From contig DOWQ01000049.1 of NCBI GenBank assembly GCA_003519485.1, positions 251-5,310 of the forward strand: a stretch of DNA of 5,060 nucleotides, in the 5' to 3' direction. A program made the translations under genes and the position numbers. Of the stretch, positions 1 to 5,060 are shown in pieces (the stretch's first letter is position 1; each line of letters begins with the position of its first letter). Origin of the DNA: Streptomyces sp. (GTDB lineage: Bacteria; Actinomycetota; Actinomycetes; Streptomycetales; Streptomycetaceae). The notes beneath the pieces are model-generated. The model made no database searches and was not told the DNA's origin. It saw only the letters and a list, made by a program, of their open reading frames with translations.

Positions 1-978
1 CCCGTCCTGCTGGCGGTGCTCGGCACCGCGCTGCTCCGGCCGGTGCACGACCGGCTCGTCCGGCTCCGGGTCCCCCGCTCCCTCGCGGCCGGGCTGACCT
101 GCGCCGTGCTCGTCGCGGTGGTCGGCGGCGCCGGCTACATCGTCGTCTCCGCGCTGATCGACACCGGCGACCAGATCATCGCCTCGGTCCGGCAGGCCGC
201 GCAGGACCTGTCGAAGAACGTCGGCTTCGCCGGCGCCTCGCTCGACGAGCTGGCGGCCAAGGCCAAGGAGCTGGCCGGCGGCGCGGCCGGCAGCGCCGCG
301 ACCGGCGTGCTGTCCGGCATCGGCCTGGTGACGCAGCTGCTCGCCGCCGCCGTCCTGGCCCTGCTGCTCACCTTCTTCTTCCTGCGCGACGCCGACCGGG
401 CGACGGGGGTGCTGCACGAAGCGGCGCCGCGCGGCACCGGCCGGCAGCTGGAGGCGATCGCCCGGCGCGGCTTCGGCGCCGTCGAGGGGTTCATGCGCGG
501 CACCACGCTGATCGCTCTCATCGACGCCGTCTGCATCACCGTCGGGCTGCTGATCCTGGGGGTGCCGGGTGCCATCGGGCTGGGCGCGCTGGTGTTCGTC
601 GGGGCGTACATCCCGTATCTGGGCGCCCTGATCTCCGGCGCCGTCGCCGTGCTCGTCGCCCTCGCCGACCGGGGCTTCGCCATCGCGCTGTGGGTGCTGG
701 TGGTGGTGCTGCTGGTCCAGCTGCTCGAGGGCAATGTGCTGCAGCCGATGATCCATAGCCGTACGGTCAACATGCACCCGGCGCTCGTGCTGATCGCCCT
801 CACGGCGGGGGCGAGCCTCGCCGGCATCGTCGGGATGCTGCTGGCCGTGCCGATCGCGGCGGCGCTGTTCGGCGCCGTCTCCGAGATCCGCGGCGGCTAC
901 TCCACGGACGACCGCGCATCCTCCGGCAGCAGCGCCCCGCCCGCCTCGCCACCCGGGGCCTCCGGACCGCCCTCGTAG
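1..978 (+). CDS. AI-2E family transporter (YdiK/PerM/TqsA-like membrane protein), 5' end cut by window
   Basis: The frame is open from base 1, so the true start is upstream; the GTG at 16 is probably internal, because the preceding codons (PVLLA) continue a hydrophobic segment. About 325 residues are visible; the family is usually 340-400 long. Numbering from the GTG, hydrophobic segments lie near 22-46, 98-123, 163-186, 187-217, 221-238 and 254-288. A soluble, partly amphipathic stretch (about 50-97) separates the second and third membrane segments, as is usual in the family. Signature motifs are FFLRDADR (120-127), AYIPYLGALISG (197-208) and LEGNVLQPMI (237-246). The family is known for autoinducer-2 export (TqsA) and for other small-solute or Na+/H+ exchange roles, so the name does not fix a substrate. 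The last 25 or so residues are a Ser/Pro/Gly-rich cytoplasmic tail, encoded in the overlap with the convergent phosphatase gene. Family assignment is firm; substrate is unknown. Confidence 0.88.
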   Translation, partial: PVLLAVLGTALLRPVHDRLVRLRVPRSLAAGLTCAVLVAVVGGAGYIVVSALIDTGDQIIASVRQAAQDLSKNVGFAGASLDELAAKAKELAGGAAGSAATGVLSGIGLVTQLLAAAVLALLLTFFFLRDADRATGVLHEAAPRGTGRQLEAIARRGFGAVEGFMRGTTLIALIDAVCITVGLLILGVPGAIGLGALVFVGAYIPYLGALISGAVAVLVALADRGFAIALWVLVVVLLVQLLEGNVLQPMIHSRTVNMHPALVLIALTAGASLAGIVGMLLAVPIAAALFGAVSEIRGGYSTDDRASSGSSAPPASPPGASGPPS

Positions 979-3125
979 AGCTCGAACCAGGTGCACTTGC
1001 CCTCGCCCCGCGGGTCGACCCCCCAGGAGTGGGCCAGCATCTCCATCAGCATCAGCCCGCGCCCCGAGGAGGCCATCTCGCCCGGCCGGCGGCGGTGCGG
1101 CAGTTCGTCGCTGCCGTCCGCGACGTCGACCCGCAGCCGCCGCGCGGTGGGGTCGGGGGCGTCCGGCGGGTGGAGGGGATGGCCGTGCCGGTCCTGTTTG
1201 CCGACGACCTCGGCGACCACCAGCGCGTCTCCGTCGGTGTGCAGCAGCACGTTCGTGATCATCTCGGAGACCATCAGTTCGGCCGCGTCCACCTGGTCCG
1301 GGTCCGCCCAGTCGTGCAGCAGGTCGCGCAGCCGGCGGCGGGCCTGCGAGATCCGCTCCGGCTCGGCCTGCGCGATGGTGAGGACGGTGCGGCGCACCCG
1401 GCGCGGCTCGTGGGCCTCGCCCGGCCCGCAGCCGCAGCCCGGGGCGTTGCGGCAGAGCAGCAGCAGCGCGATGTCGTCCTCGCGCCGGTCGGACAGCGGG
1501 CCGAGCGTGTGGTGCGAGGAGGGGCCGTGGACGGCCTGGATCAGCCCGTCGGCCATGTTCTCCAGGTTCTCCCCCGCGTGCTCCTCGATGGCCTTGCGCA
1601 GCCGTACCCAGCCGGTCTGCATGTTGTGCCCGCCGGTCTCGATCAGACCGTCGGTGCAGAGCATCATCAGCTCGCCCTGCTCCAGCACCAGCCGCGTGGT
1701 CGGGTAGTCGCTGTCGGGGGCGATGCCCAGCGGCAGGCCGCCCGCCGTCTCGCGGATCATCATGGTGCCGTCACTCATACGGGTGACGGGGTGCGGGTGG
1801 CCGGCCCGCGCGATGTCCAGGGTGCCGGTCTCCGGGTCGACCTCGATGTAGAGGCAGGTGGCGAAGCGCGGGTCCTCGGCCTTCTCGCCGTTCGGGTGCT
1901 GGTCGACCAGCCCGGACAGGAAGCGCGAGGCACGGGACAGCACGGAGTCCGGATGGTGCCCCTCGGAGGCGTACGCGCGCAGGGCGATCCGCAGCTGGCC
2001 CATCAGGCTCGCCGCGCGGACGTCGTGCCCCTGCACGTCGCCGATGACGAGGGCGATCCGGCCGGACGGCAGCGGGATCATGTCGTACCAGTCGCCCCCG
2101 ACCTGGAGCCCGCCGCCGGTGGGCACGTAGCGGGCCGCGACCGTCATCCCCGGGATGTCCGGCTGGACCGTCGGCAGCATCGAGCGCTGCAGGCCGACGG
2201 TCAGTTCCCGTTCCGACTCCTGGGCCCCGGCCCGGGACAGCGCCTGCGCGAGCATCCGCGCCACCGTGGTGAGGATCGACCGCTCGTCGGGGGTGAAGGC
2301 CACCCGGTGGCTGAAGGCCGCCATCCAGGCGCCCATCGTGCGCCCCGAGACGATCAGCGGCACGAACGCCCAGGACTCCCGGTGGAAGCGGGCGGCGAGC
2401 GGCCAGGTGACGGGGAAGCGCTCCCGGTACTCCTCGGGTGAGGACAGATAGACGGCACGGCCGCTGCGCACCACCTCGGCCGCCGGATAGGCGGTGTCCA
2501 GCGGCATGTGCGCGAAGTCTTCCTCGTCCTCGCGACCGGGGTCGTACCCGTGGTAACCGATGACGCTGAGCCGGTCGCCGTCCACACCGAAGACGGCGAG
2601 GCCGTCCGGGGAGAAACCGGGCATGGAGAGGGTCGCGGCGACTCGCAGCACCTCGGCCGTCGACCGGGCCTCGGCCAGTGCCCGGCCCGCGTCCAGCAGG
2701 AACGCCTCGCGGGAGCGCCGCCAGTCGCCGGTGATCCCGGTGCGCGGCGTACGGGAGGAGGCGGGGCCGGAATGCTCGGGCTCGGGCACCTCCTGGATGG
2801 TGCCGATCAGCTCGACGCCGCCCTCCTCGGAGAGCGGCCGGGAGCGGGCCCGGACCGTCCGCAGGACCTTGCCGTCGTTCCCGATGACCCGCAGCCTCGA
2901 CTCGGCCAAGGTGCCCTCGGCGACGGCGAGGCTGACGATGCCGCTCAGCTCCACCCAGTCCACCGGGTGGAGGCGGGCGCGCACGGCGGAAGCGCTCAGG
3001 GTCGTGGAAACCGCGTCCAGCCCCAGCAGCCGGGCCGCCTCGGCATCCAGCTTCACGGTCCCGGAGGCGTTTCCCCAGCGCCAGAGGCCGGTCGCGGTGG
3101 CGGCCAGTACGTCCTCGGAGCGCAT
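897..3125 (-). CDS. PAS-GAF-SpoIIE (PP2C) serine phosphatase with C-terminal RsbW-like ATPase domain
   Basis: This is a soluble 742-residue signalling protein with no membrane segment or signal peptide. Domain order: PAS-like fold about 8-115; GAF about 137-300; SpoIIE-type PP2C about 305-558, with LQRSMLP (312-318), GGDWYD (343-348), GDVQGHD (362-368), CTDGLIE (490-496) and REDDIALLLL (548-557), so the metal-binding aspartates D345, D363, D492 and D551 are present; GHKL/HATPase domain about 578-718 with N-box E621/N625, DGS (670-672), GRGL (688-691) and GKCTWFEL (709-716). In this family the phosphatase dephosphorylates STAS anti-sigma antagonists and the RsbW-like domain phosphorylates them or binds a sigma factor; the architecture recalls Streptomyces OsaC. 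Sensory ligands and partners are not visible here. An in-frame TAA four codons upstream rules out a longer start, and the ATG at 3125 has no clear Shine-Dalgarno. Oddities are a cysteine cluster at 558-566 and a His/Pro-rich loop at 641-662. The gene diverges from aspS and overlaps the transporter end by 82 bp. Confidence 0.93.
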   Translation of the reverse strand: MRSEDVLAATATGLWRWGNASGTVKLDAEAARLLGLDAVSTTLSASAVRARLHPVDWVELSGIVSLAVAEGTLAESRLRVIGNDGKVLRTVRARSRPLSEEGGVELIGTIQEVPEPEHSGPASSRTPRTGITGDWRRSREAFLLDAGRALAEARSTAEVLRVAATLSMPGFSPDGLAVFGVDGDRLSVIGYHGYDPGREDEEDFAHMPLDTAYPAAEVVRSGRAVYLSSPEEYRERFPVTWPLAARFHRESWAFVPLIVSGRTMGAWMAAFSHRVAFTPDERSILTTVARMLAQALSRAGAQESERELTVGLQRSMLPTVQPDIPGMTVAARYVPTGGGLQVGGDWYDMIPLPSGRIALVIGDVQGHDVRAASLMGQLRIALRAYASEGHHPDSVLSRASRFLSGLVDQHPNGEKAEDPRFATCLYIEVDPETGTLDIARAGHPHPVTRMSDGTMMIRETAGGLPLGIAPDSDYPTTRLVLEQGELMMLCTDGLIETGGHNMQTGWVRLRKAIEEHAGENLENMADGLIQAVHGPSSHHTLGPLSDRREDDIALLLLCRNAPGCGCGPGEAHEPRRVRRTVLTIAQAEPERISQARRRLRDLLHDWADPDQVDAAELMVSEMITNVLLHTDGDALVVAEVVGKQDRHGHPLHPPDAPDPTARRLRVDVADGSDELPHRRRPGEMASSGRGLMLMEMLAHSWGVDPRGEGKCTWFELYEGGPEAPGGEAGGALLPEDARSSVE

Positions 3126-3131
3126 TTCATC

Positions 3132-3161
3132 ACTTTAGGCCGGATTGGTGCATTCTGACGA
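3132..3161 (-). promoter_or_regulatory. Candidate promoter of the phosphatase gene, placed for a leaderless mRNA
   Basis: Read on the minus strand, TAAAGT (3137-3132) fits the actinobacterial -10 pattern TANNNT, and TCGTCA (3161-3156) matches TTGACA at four of six positions with an 18-base spacer. Only six bases separate the -10 box from the A of the ATG at 3125, so transcription would begin at or next to the start codon. The missing purine-rich Shine-Dalgarno upstream of that ATG agrees with this. Leaderless genes with this spacing are common in Streptomyces and mycobacteria. Short motif matches in GC-rich DNA are weak evidence, so this is an inference. Confidence 0.35.
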
Positions 3162-3187
3162 CCGACTGTGGGGCAGGTGCGGACCGG

Positions 3188-3198
3188 TACCCTTGACA
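3188..3198 (+). promoter_or_regulatory. Promoter-like hexamers upstream of aspS (TACCCT and TTGACA)
   Basis: TACCCT (3188-3193) fits TANNNT, and a perfect TTGACA (3193-3198) overlaps its last base. The two cannot serve one promoter. TACCCT has no recognisable -35 at 16-18 bases upstream (the DNA there reads ACTGTG or GACTGT), and TTGACA has only GC-rich sequence at the expected -10 position. If TACCCT is used, the aspS transcript would begin near 3200 with a leader of roughly 65 bases. I cannot assign the aspS promoter with confidence. Confidence 0.2.
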
Positions 3199-3257
3199 CG
3201 GCCCCGACTGGCCGGGCCCCGGGGCGTTCGCCGCCCTCCACCACGATCCGACGACTT

Positions 3258-3269
3258 GGATGAGCGATG
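3258..3269 (+). promoter_or_regulatory. Weak ribosome binding site and start codon of aspS
   Basis: GGATGAG at 3258-3264 is a broken Shine-Dalgarno: GGA ends six bases before the ATG at 3267, and GAG is only two bases before it. The in-frame TGA at 3261-3263 forbids any longer N-terminus, and the protein starting at this ATG has the expected AspRS N-terminus. The weak site may be partly paired with ATCC at 3246-3249 in RNA, giving a small stem with an eight-base loop. Confidence 0.4.
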
Positions 3270-5039
3270 CATCGGTACCGGTCCCATACCTGCGGCGAGC
3301 TCCGCGCCGCTGACGTCGACGCCGACGTGCGGCTGAGCGGCTGGTTGCACAACCGGCGCAATCTGGGCGGCATCCTCTTCATCGACCTCCGCGACCACTA
3401 CGGGGTCGTCCAGCTCGTCGTGCGCCCCGGCACTCCGCCGTACGAGGCGCTCAGCGGCATCACCAAGGAGACCGTCGTCCGCGTCGACGGCACGGTCCTC
3501 GCCCGCGGCGCGGACAACGTCAACCCCGACCTGCCGACCGGCGAGGTCGAGGTCGAGGTCACCGAGGTCGAGGTGCTGGGAGCGGCCGAGCCGCTGCCGT
3601 TCACGATCAACGCCGACGACGGCGTCAACGAGGAGCGGCGGCTGGAGTACCGCTTCCTCGACCTCCGCCGCGAGCGGATGCACCGCAACGTCCTGCTGCG
3701 CACCGCCGTGATCAGCTCCATCCGGCGCCGGATGACCGATCTAGGTTTCAACGAGATGGCGACCCCGATCCTCTCGGCCACCTCCCCCGAGGGGGCCCGC
3801 GACTTCCTGGTCCCCTCCCGGCTGCACGCCGGCCGCTTCTACGCGCTGCCGCAGGCCCCGCAGCAGTTCAAGCAGCTGCTGATGATCGCGGGCTTCGACC
3901 GCTACTTCCAGATCGCGCCCTGCTTCCGCGACGAGGACGCCCGCGCCGACCGCTCGCCGGGCGAGTTCTACCAACTCGACGTCGAGATGAGCTTCGTCGA
4001 GCAGGAGGACGTCTTCCAGGTCATCGAAAAGGTGATGACCGACCTGTTCACCGAGTTCGGCCAGGGCCGCGAGGTCACCTCGCCGTTCCCGCGCATCCCG
4101 TTCCGCGAGGCGATGCTCAAGTACGGCAACGACAAGCCGGACCTGCGCGCCCGGCTGGAGCTGGTGGACGTCTCTCAGATCTTCGCGGGCTCCGGCTTCA
4201 AGGCGTTCGCGGACAAGCACGTCCGCGCGCTGGCCGTGCCGGACACCGCGGATCAGCCGCGGAAGTTCTTCGACCAGATGGGTGAGTTCGCCGCGCTGCA
4301 GGGCGCGAAGGGCCTCGCCTGGGTCCGGATCGGCGAGGACTCCAAGCTGACCGGCCCGATCGCGAAGTTCCTCACCGAGGACGACGTGGCGCAGCTGATC
4401 GCCGAGGTCGGCGGCAAGCCCGGCACCGCGGTCTTCTTCGGCGCAGGCGAGTTCGACGAGGTCTCGAAGATCATGGGCCCGGTCCGGGTGGAGGCCGCCA
4501 AGCGCACCGGGCACTTCGAGGAGAACGTCTTCCGGTTCTGTTGGATCGTCGACTTCCCGATGTTCGAGAAGGACGAGGAGACCGGCAAGATCGAGTTCTC
4601 CCACAACCCCTTCTCGATGCCGCAGGGCGGCCTCGATGCGCTCCGCACCAAGGATCCTCTCGACATCCTGGCCTGGCAGTACGACATCGTCTGCAACGGC
4701 ACCGAGCTGTCCTCCGGCGCGATCCGTAACCACGAGCCCGAGATCATGTACGAGGCGTTCGAGATCGCCGGCTACTCGAAGGACGAGGTCGAGCGAGAGT
4801 TCGGCGGCATGCTCCGCGCCTTCCAGTTCGGCGCCCCGCCGCACGGCGGCATCGCCCCGGGCGTGGACCGCATCGTGATGCTGCTCGCCGACGAGCCGAA
4901 CATCCGCGAGACGATCGCCTTCCCGCTCAACGGCAACGCGCAGGACCTGCTGATGGGCGCCCCGAGCGAGGTCGAGGAGGCGCGGCTGCGGGAGCTCCAC
5001 CTCAGCATCCGCAAGCCCCAGGTGAAGCCCGCGAAGTAG
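3267..5039 (+). CDS. aspS: Aspartyl-tRNA synthetase (class II, bacterial type)
   Basis: The enzyme charges tRNA-Asp with aspartate using ATP, in the cytoplasm, as a homodimer. The 590-residue length is normal for bacterial AspRS. The N-terminal OB-fold anticodon-binding domain covers about 1-105 ([12 protein letters not shown] at 24-35). The hinge/motif 1 region is [15 protein letters not shown] (124-138) to [14 protein letters not shown] (172-185). Motif 2 starts at CFRDED (219-224) and runs to QLDVEMSF (236-243). The bacterial GAD insertion spans about 288-415. Motif 3 is [17 protein letters not shown] (524-540). By alignment from memory with E. coli AspRS, the aspartate and ATP ligands are all present: Q199, K202, R221, E223, D238, E480, R487 and R535. 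An in-frame TGA at 3261-3263 excludes an upstream start, so ATG 3267 fits, preceded by a weak GGA/GAG Shine-Dalgarno. The gene is divergent from the phosphatase and followed directly by a possible terminator. Leu33 is the type of residue seen in tRNA-Asp-specific enzymes. No sign of damage or transfer. Confidence 0.98.
   Translation: MHRYRSHTCGELRAADVDADVRLSGWLHNRRNLGGILFIDLRDHYGVVQLVVRPGTPPYEALSGITKETVVRVDGTVLARGADNVNPDLPTGEVEVEVTEVEVLGAAEPLPFTINADDGVNEERRLEYRFLDLRRERMHRNVLLRTAVISSIRRRMTDLGFNEMATPILSATSPEGARDFLVPSRLHAGRFYALPQAPQQFKQLLMIAGFDRYFQIAPCFRDEDARADRSPGEFYQLDVEMSFVEQEDVFQVIEKVMTDLFTEFGQGREVTSPFPRIPFREAMLKYGNDKPDLRARLELVDVSQIFAGSGFKAFADKHVRALAVPDTADQPRKFFDQMGEFAALQGAKGLAWVRIGEDSKLTGPIAKFLTEDDVAQLIAEVGGKPGTAVFFGAGEFDEVSKIMGPVRVEAAKRTGHFEENVFRFCWIVDFPMFEKDEETGKIEFSHNPFSMPQGGLDALRTKDPLDILAWQYDIVCNGTELSSGAIRNHEPEIMYEAFEIAGYSKDEVEREFGGMLRAFQFGAPPHGGIAPGVDRIVMLLADEPNIRETIAFPLNGNAQDLLMGAPSEVEEARLRELHLSIRKPQVKPAK
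3543..3575 (+). repeat. Short tandem GAGGTC repeat inside aspS
   Basis: Three consecutive GAGGTC units (3543-3560) are followed by ACC and then GAGGTC and GAGGTG (3564-3575). They encode [11 protein letters not shown], residues 93-103, a beta strand near the end of the OB-fold domain. The amino acid pattern is expected at this place in AspRS, so the repeat is explained by codon preference (GAG, GTC) on an alternating Glu/Val strand rather than by a separate element. Confidence 0.8.
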
Positions 5040-5060
5040 CGGCCGTACGGACGAGGGCCG
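5040..5060 (+). terminator. Possible start of the aspS terminator hairpin, cut by the window end
   Basis: CGGCC (5040-5044), immediately after the TAG stop, can pair with GGCCG (5056-5060) around an 11-base loop. Many Streptomyces terminators are GC hairpins without a T tract. The window ends at the last paired base, so neither the full stem nor any T-rich tail can be seen. Confidence 0.25.

Larger units (their letters stand above)
3173..3293. repeat. Interrupted inverted repeat bracketing the aspS leader and start codon
   Basis: GGACCGGTACC at 3181-3191 is the exact reverse complement of GGTACCGGTCC at 3274-3284. Outside these arms, GCAGGT (3173-3178) is the exact reverse complement of ACCTGC (3288-3293). 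The two paired blocks are separated by two bases on the left and three on the right. Together they give 17 complementary positions around an 82-base interior (3192-3273) that holds the spacer end, the weak ribosome site and the aspS start codon. The right arm lies in aspS codons 3-9. It could be an RNA stem, if transcription starts upstream of 3173, a pair of protein-binding sites on DNA, or chance in GC-rich sequence. The match itself is seen directly; any function is inference. Confidence 0.6.

Noticed and set aside
135..827. 230-codon open frame on the minus strand
   Set aside because: It is a Ser/Ala/Thr/Pro-rich shadow of the transporter gene with no recognisable motif.
1029..2441. 470-codon open frame on the plus strand
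   Set aside because: It lies antisense to the phosphatase gene, is made of Arg/Gly/Val/His-rich low-complexity protein without a known fold, and arises because GC-rich third positions remove stop codons.
2508..3158. 216-codon plus-strand frame running into the spacer
   Set aside because: It is antisense to the start of the phosphatase gene and has Gly/Arg/Asp composition typical of shadow frames.
3217..3224. CCCCGGGG palindrome in the spacer
   Set aside because: It is short, entirely G and C, and expected in DNA of this composition; there is no loop or flanking symmetry.
3126..3266. T-box riboswitch in front of aspS
   Set aside because: The spacer is only 141 bp and shared with a divergent gene, and I see no T-box sequence, specifier loop or antiterminator.
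3145..3336. 63-codon plus-strand frame crossing the spacer into aspS
   Set aside because: It overlaps aspS in another frame, and its product has no domain and an Arg/Pro-rich composition expected by chance. A leader peptide role would need conservation data.
3741..5000. 419-codon open frame on the minus strand
   Set aside because: It is the antisense shadow of aspS; the Leu/Glu/Asp/Arg-rich product shows no domain, while the plus-strand frame is a full AspRS.

Overview
The window looks like chromosomal DNA of a Streptomyces or a close relative. Base composition is very GC-rich, third codon positions are almost all G or C, and I saw no TTA codon in any of the three genes. The aspartyl-tRNA synthetase also has the N-terminus ([12 protein letters not shown]) that I recall as typical of Streptomyces. 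There are three protein genes and no RNA gene, mobile element or CRISPR array.

Layout: (1) positions 1-978, plus strand, hold the 3' part of a multi-spanning membrane protein of the AI-2E family transporter (YdiK/PerM/TqsA) type; its start lies outside the window. (2) Positions 897-3125, minus strand, encode a 742-residue soluble regulator with PAS, GAF, SpoIIE/PP2C phosphatase and RsbW-like ATPase domains. Its last 82 bp overlap the end of the transporter gene tail to tail. (3) Positions 3126-3266 are a 141-bp divergent spacer. (4) Positions 3267-5039, plus strand, hold a complete aspS. The last 21 bases may begin a terminator hairpin.

The genes do not form an operon. The transporter and the phosphatase converge, and the phosphatase and aspS diverge. 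The phosphatase appears to be an orphan partner-switching regulator: it carries both a phosphatase and a kinase-like domain, but no STAS antagonist or sigma factor gene is in view. aspS is a housekeeping translation gene.

Most of the window is ordinary. The points most worth a second look are in the spacer. A 17-pair interrupted inverted repeat (arms 3173-3191 and 3274-3293) brackets the aspS leader and start codon and could be an RNA structure or a paired operator. A -10-like box six bases before the phosphatase start codon, with no usable Shine-Dalgarno, suggests a leaderless mRNA. Other points are the convergent gene overlap, a cysteine cluster between the phosphatase and kinase domains, and a leucine at the AspRS position linked to tRNA discrimination. 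I found no convincing new biological system.
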